Positions 53,209-62,611 of a stretch of DNA of 64,000 nt are shown here, piece by piece. The notes beneath the pieces were generated by a model. That model worked only from the letters and a program-made list of their open reading frames with translations. It was not told the DNA's origin and searched no databases. Numbering within the stretch: position 1 is the stretch's first letter; each line of letters begins with the position of its first letter. The stretch covers positions 1,240,001-1,304,000 of the forward strand of contig CAXXUJ010000001.1 in the NCBI GenBank assembly GCA_963677695.2. Direction: 5' to 3'. The translations under genes and the position numbers were made by a program. Source of the DNA: SABI01 sp963677695. GTDB lineage: Bacteria; Spirochaetota; Spirochaetia; Sphaerochaetales; Sphaerochaetaceae.

Positions 53209-53892
53209 GTGACTTACAGATATTACGATGCAGTGCTTGAAGAAGCCATTCATGAATATGATGAGGTGTGGACATATCGTCTGAAGATCGCTGAGGGGGA
53301 AGATGTCCCTGAGTTTCTTCCGGGACAGTATGCGCATGTTGCGGCACCGGGGCTTGAAGAAGTGACGAAACCGATGAGACGTCACCTCTCCATTGCTTCC
53401 ACCCCGGCTGACGGGGAGTTCATCTTTTCCATGGATACGAGCTCACACTCAGATTTCAAGCAGCTGTTCCTTGATGCTCAAAAGGGATCAGTCATAAAGC
53501 TGTTCAAGCTCAAGGGAGAATTCACTCTCGAAAACCTTCCGGATAACAGCAGAGTCATCTTCATTGCAGGAGGAACGGGAATCACGCCGGTGAGATCTCT
53601 TGTGCGTGCCATGGATCAGCAGAACCTCTCTGTTCCCTGGGACCTCTATTACGTAGGGAGACATTATCTTTTTGCCCATGAGCTCTCTTCGTACAAGGGA
53701 AAGACGAATTTTATCGGAAGGGAGAGTGTCCCTCTAATGATTTCTTCCTGTGTTGATGCGTACAAGGCAAAGGGGAAAGGAGATCTGCACATCTACCTGT
53801 CAGGCTCTCACTCGTTTGTTGAAGATATCACGGATCAGCTGACAGGAAAGGGAATCCCCTCTGATCATATCAGGACAGAGGATTTCGAATAA
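53209..53892 (+). CDS. ferredoxin-NADP reductase-like flavoprotein
   Basis: A 227-residue FNR-type protein. FAD region RRHLSIASTPADGEF, NAD(P) pyrophosphate region FIAGGTGITPVRSLVRA, C-terminal LHIYLSGSHSFVEDI. GTG 53209 follows AGGAG; longer starts to 53050 lack an SD. No ferredoxin domain is fused, so it may donate electrons to an unlinked partner. Confidence 0.82.
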   Translation: MTYRYYDAVLEEAIHEYDEVWTYRLKIAEGEDVPEFLPGQYAHVAAPGLEEVTKPMRRHLSIASTPADGEFIFSMDTSSHSDFKQLFLDAQKGSVIKLFKLKGEFTLENLPDNSRVIFIAGGTGITPVRSLVRAMDQQNLSVPWDLYYVGRHYLFAHELSSYKGKTNFIGRESVPLMISSCVDAYKAKGKGDLHIYLSGSHSFVEDITDQLTGKGIPSDHIRTEDFE

Positions 53893-53919
53893 GTATATCC
53901 CGTCTTCTCTCTTTTTTTC

Positions 53920-55026
53920 TCACTGTTTCTTTCTGTAGCTCAGGATCGCCCAGAGGTTGAAGATGCCCATCAGTATGGTCAGCGGAATGAACTGCCTGAC
54001 CAGATCGCTGATACCGCAGCCCCTTAAGTAGACACCCCTGAGTACTTCGATCATATAGCGGAGCGGACTCAGGTAGCTTATGATCTTCGCCCACTCGGGC
54101 ATGCTTGCAATCGGGGTGAACAGTCCGCTCAGGAAATCGAATATCATGACGAAGAAGAACATCATGAACATAGCCTGCTGATAGGTATTCGCATAGTTCG
54201 AGATGATCAGACCGAATCCGGAGACGGTGAAGACGAACAGGATGGCGGCAAGGTAGAGGGTGGGGATACTCCCTGTCGGGAACAGCTTCCAGGCGACCCG
54301 TGCAAGGATGATCATGAGGGTGAAGACGAAGAGTCCGATGATCCAGTAGGGGATCAGCTTGGAGAGGATGAGAGTCATTTTCTTCACAGGTGTGACGTTC
54401 ATGCTCTCAATGGTCCCTGCTTCCTTCTCTCCCACGATATTGAGGGCGGGGAGGAATCCCGTGATCAGAAGGAGTCCTATGACCATCAGAGCGGGTACCA
54501 TGAAAGCGGGGTAGGAGAGGTTAGGGTTGTAACGGAACTGCGGTACGGTCGTCACGCCGGCAGGTGAGGAGGCTATGTCCTGATGTTCACCTATGACTTC
54601 CATAGTGAATGAGTTGATCACACTACTGAGGTACAGGCTCCCGAGGCTCCCTTTCGTACCGTTCACGGTATCTGCTGAGATCAGGAGGTTCGCTTCCTTT
54701 CCCCCTTCCAGATCATCACCGAAGCCGTACGGGATCTCAAGAATCGTATCTGCCGTTCCCAGTTCAACCATTCTCAGTGCATCAGCGTCGTTATAGCAGT
54801 ACGCTGCGATACGGAAATAATCGGTTGCGTCGATCTTGCCTGCCAGCCGTTGTGAGACCATACTTCCGTCATGGTCTACGATCGCCACATTGATGTTCTT
54901 GATCTCGAAATTAGCGGCGAACGGGAGGACCAGCAGCACCATCATAGGAAACATGAATATCATACGGGGAAGGAATGAGTTACGTCTGAACTGGATGAAT
55001 TCTTTCTGTATCAGATATTTCAGCAT
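53920..55026 (-). CDS. ABC-2 type efflux permease, YbhR/YhhJ-like
   Basis: A 368-residue ABC-2 membrane protein with an N-terminal helix, a large periplasmic loop (~45-180) and five C-terminal helices. It is the last gene of the tetR-tolC-hlyD-ATPase-ATPase-permease-permease operon and starts 3 bp after the preceding permease stop. Confidence 0.88.
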   Translation of the reverse strand: MLKYLIQKEFIQFRRNSFLPRMIFMFPMMVLLVLPFAANFEIKNINVAIVDHDGSMVSQRLAGKIDATDYFRIAAYCYNDADALRMVELGTADTILEIPYGFGDDLEGGKEANLLISADTVNGTKGSLGSLYLSSVINSFTMEVIGEHQDIASSPAGVTTVPQFRYNPNLSYPAFMVPALMVIGLLLITGFLPALNIVGEKEAGTIESMNVTPVKKMTLILSKLIPYWIIGLFVFTLMIILARVAWKLFPTGSIPTLYLAAILFVFTVSGFGLIISNYANTYQQAMFMMFFFVMIFDFLSGLFTPIASMPEWAKIISYLSPLRYMIEVLRGVYLRGCGISDLVRQFIPLTILMGIFNLWAILSYRKKQ

Positions 55027-55028
55027 GA

Positions 55029-56135
55029 CTACTCCAATCGGTGTTTGAATTTCTTCAGGCTGACGACCAGGAAGAAGGCAGCCATCAGGGCGAGTATCCC
55101 GAGCTCATTCACAATGGAACTCAATCCGAGTCCCTTGATCATGATCTTTCTCATGGCGGCTATATACCACCTGGTCGGGATGAGGTGTGAGATCGCCCTC
55201 AGGACGATCGGCATCGATTCAGTGGGAAACATCATTCCGGAAAGGAGCATGACCGGAAGCATCATTCCCATACCTGAGATCAACAGAGCGACAAGCTGTG
55301 AGTTCGCTATGGTCGATATCATGATCCCGATGAGAAGTCCGACAAAGATATAGAGAAGAGAGACGATGATCAGGGCAAGCCAGCTTCCCCTGACCGGGAC
55401 GCCGAGAACGGTCATCGACATGATCAGGCTGCTCACCAGATTTATACAGGAAAGTACGAAATAGGGTATGGTCTTTGCAAGTATGACCGAAGTCGGGTGC
55501 ATGGGTGAGACAAGGAGTATTTCCATTGTTCCCGATTCCTTCTCCCGTGCTATCGAGATGGAGGTCATCATGGCGCAGATAAGGAGGAGAATCATGCCCA
55601 GCACGCCGGGAACGAAGTTATATGCCCCCTTCATTGCCGGGTTGTAGAGCAGCCGTGTCTCCACTGCGATTTTTACTGAAGATAGAAGGGGCGTGCTTTT
55701 CTCCTGAACCCAGCTCTGGATGATGGCCTGAGCATACTGAGTGAGTGAATTTGCTGTATTCGGATCGCTTGCATCGGTGAGTATGGCGATCTGAGCTGTA
55801 CCGTCACCGATTCTTAAGTGTTCGAACCTGGGAGGGAACATCAGAATGAGTCCTGCCTCTCCTCTTCTGAATGCCTGATCGGCTGCCGCCTCATCCGCAA
55901 GATATCCTCCGAACGTGAAATAGGAACTTTCAGAGAGTTTCTCTATGATCTGTCCCGCCGATATATCGCGTGAGGGATCGACTGCCATGAAGGTAGTCCC
56001 CTTCACCTCTGTTGTCATGGCAAAACCGATGAGAATGAGCATGATGATGGGGGTGACAAGGAGTATGATCAGTGTCCACCGGTCGCGCAGGATGTGGTGA
56101 AATTCCTTCCGTATGAAGGCGCCGAGAGCGTGCAT
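55029..56135 (-). CDS. ABC-2 type efflux permease, YbhS-like
   Basis: A 368-residue paralogue of the next permease, with the same layout (RDRWTLIILLVTPIIMLILIGFAM and IAREKESGTMEILLVSP). It probably forms a heterodimer with it. Its ATG overlaps the ATPase stop. Confidence 0.88.
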   Translation of the reverse strand: MHALGAFIRKEFHHILRDRWTLIILLVTPIIMLILIGFAMTTEVKGTTFMAVDPSRDISAGQIIEKLSESSYFTFGGYLADEAAADQAFRRGEAGLILMFPPRFEHLRIGDGTAQIAILTDASDPNTANSLTQYAQAIIQSWVQEKSTPLLSSVKIAVETRLLYNPAMKGAYNFVPGVLGMILLLICAMMTSISIAREKESGTMEILLVSPMHPTSVILAKTIPYFVLSCINLVSSLIMSMTVLGVPVRGSWLALIIVSLLYIFVGLLIGIMISTIANSQLVALLISGMGMMLPVMLLSGMMFPTESMPIVLRAISHLIPTRWYIAAMRKIMIKGLGLSSIVNELGILALMAAFFLVVSLKKFKHRLE

Positions 56136-56872
56136 CAGTCATCCCCCCTTTTCGCCTTCCTGGCAACCATCCTGAATACCTCGTCCATCGACGATACCTG
56201 GTGGTACTCTTTCAATCGGAGGGGTGAATCGAGGGACTCGATCCTTCCGTCAACCATGATCGAGACACGGTCGCAGTACTCGGCTTCATCCATATAGTGG
56301 GTCGTGACGAAGACAGTGATTCCCCTCTCGGCTGCTTCATAGATCATCTCCCAGAACTGCCTGCGGGCAGCAGGGTCGACGCCTCCGGTAGGCTCGTCGA
56401 GGAAAACGATTCCGGGGTCATGGAAAATGGATACGGAAAAAGCAAGTTTCTGCTTCCACCCGAGAGGAAGGCTCGCAACAAGACTATCCTTGTGATCACT
56501 CATTCCAAGCTCCGTGAGAAGCAGGTCTCTTTTCTCCCTGATTTCTCCCTTTCCCATGCCATAGATGCCGCCGAACAGGCGGATATTCTCTGCAACGGTC
56601 AAATCCCCGTAGAGGGCGAATTTCTGACTCATATACCCGATCCGCCGTTTTATCTTCTCACTCTCTTTGTTGACATCGAATCCTGCGACACTTCCCGTGC
56701 CGCCGGTCGGTTTCAGCAGACCGGTGAGCATTCTCATTGCAGTTGTCTTGCCTGCACCGTTTGCACCGAGAAAACCGAAGATCTCACCCTCGGCCACATC
56801 AAAGGAGATATGGTCGACTGCAGTGAAGGAACCGAACTTCTTCGTCAGCTGTGTAACTTCTATCGCTTTCAT
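56135..56872 (-). CDS. ABC efflux transporter ATP-binding protein (second)
   Basis: A 245-residue ATPase with Walker A GANGAGKTT and Walker B IVFLDEPTGGVDP. The signature region reads ASLPLGWKQKLAFSV instead of canonical LSGGQ. It corresponds to one half of the tandem YbhF-type ATPase of E. coli, encoded here as a separate gene. Confidence 0.9.
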   Translation of the reverse strand: MKAIEVTQLTKKFGSFTAVDHISFDVAEGEIFGFLGANGAGKTTAMRMLTGLLKPTGGTGSVAGFDVNKESEKIKRRIGYMSQKFALYGDLTVAENIRLFGGIYGMGKGEIREKRDLLLTELGMSDHKDSLVASLPLGWKQKLAFSVSIFHDPGIVFLDEPTGGVDPAARRQFWEMIYEAAERGITVFVTTHYMDEAEYCDRVSIMVDGRIESLDSPLRLKEYHQVSSMDEVFRMVARKAKRGDD

Positions 56873-57795
56873 CTCTGACCGCCTTGTGCCATTAGAGAGA
56901 GGAAACGGTCCTCGATGGAAGGGGTGATGTTCTCAATACTCACGTTGTTCTGTCCGTGTCCGCTCAGATAGGAAGTGATATCTTCTTTTTCTACACTTCC
57001 CCGTTCGGTACTGAAGTGGATTGAGCTTCCGAAGGAGAAGCAGGTGCGCCCGGCGGGATGCTGTTTCAACAGAGGGAGGAGGGTATTGAGACGTTCAGCA
57101 TGCACGGACCAGAGGTCATCGGGGAAATGGAGAGAGAGCTCCTGAGGGGAGCCGGTCTCGAGTATAAGACCATCTGAAATGAGAGCGATACGGTCACAGA
57201 GTGCTGCTTCGTCCATGTAGGGGGTCGAGACCATGATCGATATTCCCTCTGTGTTGAACCTTTTCAGCATGGTCCAGAATTCCCTTCGGGAGACTGGGTC
57301 TACCCCGGTGGTCGGTTCGTCGAGGAAGAGGATGGAGGGGCGGTGGACAAGGGCGCAGCAGAGGGCGAGTTTCTGTTTCATCCCTCCCGATAAATCTGAA
57401 GCTCTGCGGTTTGAAAAGGGTTCCAGCTGTACCCAGATTTCCTGTATGAGATCGTAGTTCTTCTCGATGGTGGTGTTGAAGACGGTGGCGAAGAACTCAA
57501 GATTCTCCTTCACCGTAAGATCCTGATAGAGAGAGAAACGACCCGGCATATACCCGACGATCTTCCGTATCTGCCAGATATCTTTAAGCACATCGCAGCC
57601 TTCGACGGTGGCACTCCCTGCATCAGGAAGAAGGAGGGTCGTGAGGATACGGAACAGAGACGTCTTGCCGCTCCCGTCCGCACCTATGAGGCCGAAGATC
57701 TCTCCCTTTCTGACTTCGATATCGATTCCTTTCAGGGCGTGGGTCTTTCCGTACTGTTTCTGTACACCGTGAGTGGTGACAGCATACTCATTCAT
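56869..57795 (-). CDS. ABC efflux transporter ATP-binding protein (first)
   Basis: A 308-residue ATPase with Walker A GADGSGKTS (variant), signature LSGGMKQK and Walker B ILFLDEPTTGVDP, plus a C-terminal extension. It is the other half of the split YbhF-like pair. Its frame overlaps the second ATPase by 4 bp. Confidence 0.9.
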   Translation of the reverse strand: MNEYAVTTHGVQKQYGKTHALKGIDIEVRKGEIFGLIGADGSGKTSLFRILTTLLLPDAGSATVEGCDVLKDIWQIRKIVGYMPGRFSLYQDLTVKENLEFFATVFNTTIEKNYDLIQEIWVQLEPFSNRRASDLSGGMKQKLALCCALVHRPSILFLDEPTTGVDPVSRREFWTMLKRFNTEGISIMVSTPYMDEAALCDRIALISDGLILETGSPQELSLHFPDDLWSVHAERLNTLLPLLKQHPAGRTCFSFGSSIHFSTERGSVEKEDITSYLSGHGQNNVSIENITPSIEDRFLSLMAQGGQR

Positions 57796-57797
57796 CC

Positions 57798-58694
57798 TTA
57801 CCTGTCCTCTACGATAGCACCGTACATGCCCAGTTTCAGATAACCGTCATTCACTAACGATACCTTCACAGCGTAGACCAGAGATGCACGCTCGTCACGG
57901 GTCTGGACCGTCTTCGGTGTGAACTCTGCGGTATCGGAAATCCAGGAGAGCTTCCCTTCATATATTCTGCTTTCATCAGTACCGTAGTCGATCATCACCT
58001 TCAGAGTATCACCGAGAGCGAGGGTGGTGAGCTGACCGGAAGTGATATAGGCTCTCAGGAACATATGATCCAGGTCCGCGACCTTGAAAAGCGGCTTCCC
58101 GACCGCAGTGAACTCACCCGCTTCGGCGTAGGTCGCTATCACAGTCCCGTTCAGGGGACTAGCGATCTCACTCTTCGCTATCTGATCGTCAAGGCGTGAG
58201 ATCTGGTAGGTCAGTGAAGCGCTCTCGCTTTCCAGTCCCTGTGTGCTTTTTTCCAGAGTCTGCCTCTGTGCGTTGAGTTGAAGGGTGAGGGTCCTGACCT
58301 GGGAAGAGATATCATCAAGCTGCTTCTGGCTTGCGGCGGAGGCCGCAACGAGTCGGGTAAACCGCTCTTCTTCCGTCTTTGCCGTTGCAAGCTGCTCTTC
58401 AAGAGATGCAAGCTGAACGTCGATATCGGGTTTCTGGCTCTCTACTCTCTCCCTGGTGGCTATCACCTGACTGCGCTGCAGCGTGAGCTGTGTATCATCT
58501 ATCTTTCCGATGATCACCCCTTCGGTGACTTCACTTCCCTCAGTCACATCGAAGGAGAGAAGGCGGCCGTTCCCTTCAGCACTTACCGTCACTTCCTGAG
58601 CTTCAAGTGTGCCTTCGGCAATCGTGATCTCTTCTGTCGGAGTGCATGAGACGAGGGTCAGTAATAGGAGTGCGACTAGGGTAAACTGTTTCAT
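57798..58694 (-). CDS. HlyD-family periplasmic adaptor, YbhG-like lipoprotein
   Basis: A 298-residue membrane-fusion protein: lipobox LVSC, a barrel-sandwich hybrid (GRLLSFDVTEGSEVTEGVIIG and IASPLNGTVIATYAEAGEF), a coiled-coil hairpin (~80-170) and a C-terminal beta-barrel. It links the ABC-2 pump to the TolC-like protein. Confidence 0.9.
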   Translation of the reverse strand: MKQFTLVALLLLTLVSCTPTEEITIAEGTLEAQEVTVSAEGNGRLLSFDVTEGSEVTEGVIIGKIDDTQLTLQRSQVIATRERVESQKPDIDVQLASLEEQLATAKTEEERFTRLVAASAASQKQLDDISSQVRTLTLQLNAQRQTLEKSTQGLESESASLTYQISRLDDQIAKSEIASPLNGTVIATYAEAGEFTAVGKPLFKVADLDHMFLRAYITSGQLTTLALGDTLKVMIDYGTDESRIYEGKLSWISDTAEFTPKTVQTRDERASLVYAVKVSLVNDGYLKLGMYGAIVEDR

Positions 58695-58696
58695 TT

Positions 58697-59977
58697 CTAT
58701 AATTCTCCATTTCCTTCGATAAGACTTAGTTCGCTGTAAGCCGAAAGGAGTTCTATCTCGTGCTGTGCTTTCAGCATCTGGGCCCGATTCAAATCATCCA
58801 GCTCCTGAATAAGGTCGGATGCTGCTTTCGTACCTGTAGCTATGTTCGCTTTGATCGACTCTTTGATCCGCTCCCGGCGGGCTATGATCGTTTCATCCAT
58901 ACTGATCGTCTGTTCCAGCTGGTCGATCTCGGCAAGTTTCTGGTGTAGTTTGATCTCCTCTTCCATCTGGAACTGTGAGATCTGCGTTCCGATCAGATTC
59001 TTTGAGGCTTCGATCTTATTGGTCTGGGACCGGTAGGTGTAATAGGCATCGAGGTTGATCGTTCCTCTCACTCCCACGATCCACCATCCGGAGGGATTCG
59101 GGTCGAGCATGTTCAGTGCTGGTTCGCTGTACCCTGCCTGAGCGAATACGTTGACCTTAGGGAATAAGGTGGAGGTGAGCACTGTGTGCTGCGCATCAAG
59201 TACATCAAGTTGCGACTGAAAGAGGGCGAATTCCTTTCTGGACGGAGAGATCCCAATTGATTTCACAGCAGGAAATTCAGGAGTAAGGAGCTGGGCATCG
59301 GGTGCGATCTCGATCCCGCTCAGACGGGAGAGGGAGTAGAGGGCATTCTCTTTCTTCGTTTGGAGAGCGAGGACCTGCTGAGCAACATTCAGCTGCTCGA
59401 TCTCGATTGCATCCACATCGGAGAGGGTTGCGAGTCCGTTGGTGTAATAGGAGCTCATCTTGTCGTGCATGCTTGTCAGCTCATCCTTGAGCAGTCCCTT
59501 GGTATCGAGCTGGCTGTTAAGGAGGAGTACGGAGAAGTAGGTTTCGCGCACAGCGCTCCTCAGGGACTCAAGTCCCACAGCTATCTGACCTTTCTTCACT
59601 TCGCTCTCTGCTACGAGGGCTTCTTTTCCTGCCTTGATTGCTCCTCCGTCAATCAATATCTGACTCACTTCTCCCACTAACTGGAACTGGTTGACATCCC
59701 CGTTCAGTGTGACTGTTCCGATTGTTGCCGATATGGCATCGGACTGCGTGGTTGCCTTACCTGAGAGTGTCATCTTCGGCAGGTACTGTGCATTGGAACT
59801 GCTGATATCAGATTGTTCTGTAAGGTTGATCCACTGAGTCTGCTGCGAGAGGGGATGATTCAGCAGTGCACTCTGCTCACACTCTTCCAGGGTGATATCC
59901 TGAGAGTAGAGGGGAAGGATCATCAGGGCGGTGAGAGCCGTGATACCTATGCGTTTCAATCTTTGTCGTTTTTTCAT
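58697..59977 (-). CDS. TolC-like outer membrane efflux protein
   Basis: A 426-residue OEP-family protein with a signal peptide (~1-25) and two long helical repeats (LEECEQSALLNHPLSQQTQ and the second EIKLHQKLAEIDQLEQTI). It provides the outer membrane channel. Having tolC inside the operon differs from E. coli cecR-ybhGFSR. Confidence 0.9.
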   Translation of the reverse strand: MKKRQRLKRIGITALTALMILPLYSQDITLEECEQSALLNHPLSQQTQWINLTEQSDISSSNAQYLPKMTLSGKATTQSDAISATIGTVTLNGDVNQFQLVGEVSQILIDGGAIKAGKEALVAESEVKKGQIAVGLESLRSAVRETYFSVLLLNSQLDTKGLLKDELTSMHDKMSSYYTNGLATLSDVDAIEIEQLNVAQQVLALQTKKENALYSLSRLSGIEIAPDAQLLTPEFPAVKSIGISPSRKEFALFQSQLDVLDAQHTVLTSTLFPKVNVFAQAGYSEPALNMLDPNPSGWWIVGVRGTINLDAYYTYRSQTNKIEASKNLIGTQISQFQMEEEIKLHQKLAEIDQLEQTISMDETIIARRERIKESIKANIATGTKAASDLIQELDDLNRAQMLKAQHEIELLSAYSELSLIEGNGEL

Positions 59978-60597
59978 GATATATCCTGTGGTGACAGGCT
60001 GAGAAGGAGGATGCGGGCATTCTCTTTTCCCCGTTCCTTTCTTTCAGATTCCCTGTCGGTGTCGTTTGATTGGAGGAGATGATTCAGAAGGGGAGGGAAC
60101 AGTATGGAACCGATATTCAACGAAGCCATTGTCAGAAGAATATCGAACAGTGTTGTGTTTCTGACCCTTCCTTCCTGTATTTCAACAGTGAGTTCTTTCT
60201 GCAGTGAGGGTACGATCTTTGCAAGGCTCTTCTGGATGATATCCTTGAAAGCCTCCAACCGCTCAGGATTTGTCCGTATTTCATTGAGAATGAAAAGGGG
60301 AAGCTGTGGGTTCTTTGAAAGGTTTTCATAATGACCCTCTGAAAGGTGTCTGATCTTTTCTAGAAAGGGGAGATCACTTTTCAACGGTTCCATGAACCCT
60401 GCGAGGAAGAGGATCAGTTTCTTCTCGAAGATCGTCTGGAAGAGTTTTTCCTTGCTTCTGAAGTAATAATTGATGAGTGACTGGTTGCACCCGACTTCTC
60501 TCGCTATATCATTTGTTGAAGTGAGGCCGAATCCTTTCACAAGAAAGAGGCGCTCAGCTGTTTCCAGTATGGTCTGTTCCATTGATGTATCTGTCAT
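59974..60597 (-). CDS. TetR-family repressor of the efflux operon
   Basis: A 207-residue TetR regulator (helix-turn-helix TNDIAREVGCNQSLINYYFRSKEKLF). It is the first gene of the operon, and its own promoter carries a perfect palindrome, so it probably represses the entire efflux cluster until a drug or toxic metabolite binds. AGGGG precedes the ATG. Confidence 0.88.
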   Translation of the reverse strand: MTDTSMEQTILETAERLFLVKGFGLTSTNDIAREVGCNQSLINYYFRSKEKLFQTIFEKKLILFLAGFMEPLKSDLPFLEKIRHLSEGHYENLSKNPQLPLFILNEIRTNPERLEAFKDIIQKSLAKIVPSLQKELTVEIQEGRVRNTTLFDILLTMASLNIGSILFPPLLNHLLQSNDTDRESERKERGKENARILLLSLSPQDIS

Positions 60598-60610
60598 CTT
60601 TGATACCCCT

Positions 60611-60650
60611 ATTTAATAACCTTATTAAATCATTCTATTAATCATGTCAA
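60611..60650 (-). promoter_or_regulatory. TetR operator overlapping the efflux promoter
   Basis: Reading leftward, TTGACA (60650-60645), 17 bp and TAATAA (60627-60622) form the promoter. A perfect 9-bp inverted repeat, ATTTAATAA-CC-TTATTAAAT (60611-60630), covers the -10 box, fitting repression. Confidence 0.75.
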
Positions 60651-60789
60651 GAAGGGAAACAGGAAAAGAATTGGAAAAATGATTTTGGAAACAGACGTAT
60701 CTATGGTATCAATGAGAGAGAAGGAATTCTCATGTCCCGTAACGGGCTGTGAGATGTTCCTATGATGAATAACACAAGGAGATACTCGT

Positions 60790-61257
60790 ATGATTATAGA
60801 TACCATAGAAAATCTCGGTCGCTACGAAGCTCTGATGAGCAGCGGCTCCGCCATTGCTGATTTTATTGCCTCTTCCGATATGGCTCAGTTGAAGGATGGG
60901 AAGTACCCGCTCACTGAATCGGGCTGTGCAGCCCTGGTCCAAAGGTATTCCACTCAGCCGATAGAGGATTGCAGCTGGGAAAGTCACCGGGAGTTTGTTG
61001 ATATCCAATGTATCATGTCGGGTACCGAAGTGATGTACTGGATACCCGTTGAGGAACTGGAAAGTGACGGAGGGTATGATGCTTCCAAAGACAAGGAAGC
61101 GTACCTTTCAGGTCCTTCCGGTTCGAAAATCACTCTGCCCCCCGGCTGGTTCGCTTTCTTCTTCCCCGGTGAAGGTCATATGGCCAAGGTCGCCGCTAGC
61201 GAACCTGAGGACGTTGAGAAGATAGTGATCAAGGTTCCCGTCGCTGATTTCAGATAG
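60790..61257 (+). CDS. YhcH/YjgK/YiaL-family protein
   Basis: A 155-residue beta-sandwich protein of the YhcH/YiaL (DUF386) family, which handles anomers or processing of sialic-acid and other sugars. Features are REFVDIQCIMSGTEVMYW and a C-terminal FFPGEGHMAKVAA (likely metal/sugar site). It converges with the FGGY kinase, overlapping it by 8 bp. A carbohydrate role fits the neighbours. Confidence 0.85.
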   Translation: MIIDTIENLGRYEALMSSGSAIADFIASSDMAQLKDGKYPLTESGCAALVQRYSTQPIEDCSWESHREFVDIQCIMSGTEVMYWIPVEELESDGGYDASKDKEAYLSGPSGSKITLPPGWFAFFFPGEGHMAKVAASEPEDVEKIVIKVPVADFR

Positions 61258-62611
61258 GACTTTTCACGTACTCGACAATGGTCTGTGCTCCCTCATCATA
61301 ATCCTTGAAAAGGCCGATACCTTTTCCTGCGTTGATGGCGGCTCCTATGCAGCTCTCCTCACTCAGATTGAGCAGCTGCACGGGGCGACCGTATGATTTT
61401 GCCGCCGCCTGTATCAGGTGACGGTTCTTTCTTATCCCGTTTCCTGCTCCTGCTAAGGTTTCAATTCCCTGATCGATATGAGCAGGGAGTGTCTGATAGT
61501 ATCGGTACATCTCCTGAACCATTCCCTGAACGAGGCCTTTGACCAGATTGGCGGGGGTGAAGTTCTGGTCTGTGATATTCCGGAAATAGGCATAGCTGTC
61601 ATCGACTCCCCGTTCACCCAGGAAGAGGGGAAGGCATTCAATCTCCTCATCACTGAAATCGATTTCCATCTCATCCATGATCTTCATGGCATTCTTGGTT
61701 TTTCCATCAGAGAACATGGAAGCTGCTGCGGTGAAGAAATCGGAGAGAACCTTGTACGACTTCCCTCCGCAGAGAGAGAAGGCGACATAGATGTATCCTT
61801 CATTGCCCAGAGGTCTTGTTTCGAAGCGGGGGTAGGTGTGGTATGCTTCCTGGAACAGAGAGATCTGCCCTGAGGTACCGTAGTTCAGAAGAAGGGTGGT
61901 GTTCTTCTTTTTCACTGATCCGAGATAGCTCGCCTGATTGTCTCCGATGGCCTGAATGACAGGTATGCCACGGTAATTTCCGAGAACTTCAGTGGATGAG
62001 ACGATCGCGGGGATCATGTCGGGATGTTCAAGATCGAGGTTGGAAAGGCTCTCGGAAAGCGTTCCCTTCTCGATATCGCAAATGCCCATACTGGCTCCCA
62101 AAGTGATATCGGTCACAGGGGTGTTTCTTCCTGCAAGACGCATGCCGACAAAGTCCCCTATATTGCAGAAGATTTCTGCACTGTCGGGCAGCTGTCCGCT
62201 CTTCTCCAATGCATAGTGGGTGACAATCCCGTACCCGGTGTACACTGGATACCCCAGCTTTTCCGATACTGTCGCAGCGATTGTTCTTCCGTCCACGACC
62301 TTCAGTCCTCTCGGGTTCTGCCATGTATAGAGGGGGGTGACAGGATTTCCTTCGATATCGACATAGAGGATGCCGTGCATCTGGGAACTGATGGAGATCC
62401 CTCCGATCGTATTCTCTGAGGCCTCTATGAGTTCGTCAGTTATCTGATAGATCGCCTTGAGAATCTCAGCGGGGTCCTGGATATATTCAGCCGGGATCGA
62501 AGGGAGGAAACAATTCTCCTTCACAACGGTTTTAACTGCCTTCTTCTCTTCCATCGAATAGAGAACGCCGCAGATAGTCGTGGTTCCGATATCTAATCCT
62601 ATCATGTTCAT
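61250..62611 (-). CDS. FGGY-family carbohydrate kinase
   Basis: A 453-residue sugar kinase of the FGGY fold: N-terminal GLDIGTTTICGVLY, GISISSQMHGILYVD, TWQNPRG, and C-terminal LAGAGNGIRKNRHLIQAAAKSYGRPV. The SQMHG/TWQ blocks resemble sedoheptulokinase or xylulokinase-type members; the true substrate is uncertain. It overlaps the GntR stop by 4 bp. Confidence 0.85.
   Translation of the reverse strand: MNMIGLDIGTTTICGVLYSMEEKKAVKTVVKENCFLPSIPAEYIQDPAEILKAIYQITDELIEASENTIGGISISSQMHGILYVDIEGNPVTPLYTWQNPRGLKVVDGRTIAATVSEKLGYPVYTGYGIVTHYALEKSGQLPDSAEIFCNIGDFVGMRLAGRNTPVTDITLGASMGICDIEKGTLSESLSNLDLEHPDMIPAIVSSTEVLGNYRGIPVIQAIGDNQASYLGSVKKKNTTLLLNYGTSGQISLFQEAYHTYPRFETRPLGNEGYIYVAFSLCGGKSYKVLSDFFTAAASMFSDGKTKNAMKIMDEMEIDFSDEEIECLPLFLGERGVDDSYAYFRNITDQNFTPANLVKGLVQGMVQEMYRYYQTLPAHIDQGIETLAGAGNGIRKNRHLIQAAAKSYGRPVQLLNLSEESCIGAAINAGKGIGLFKDYDEGAQTIVEYVKSPI

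Noticed and set aside
60728..60760. Short leader peptide (MSRNGL) and CCCGT-A-ACGGG repeat before yhcH
   Set aside because: It is too short and lacks supporting context to be claimed as an attenuator or operator.
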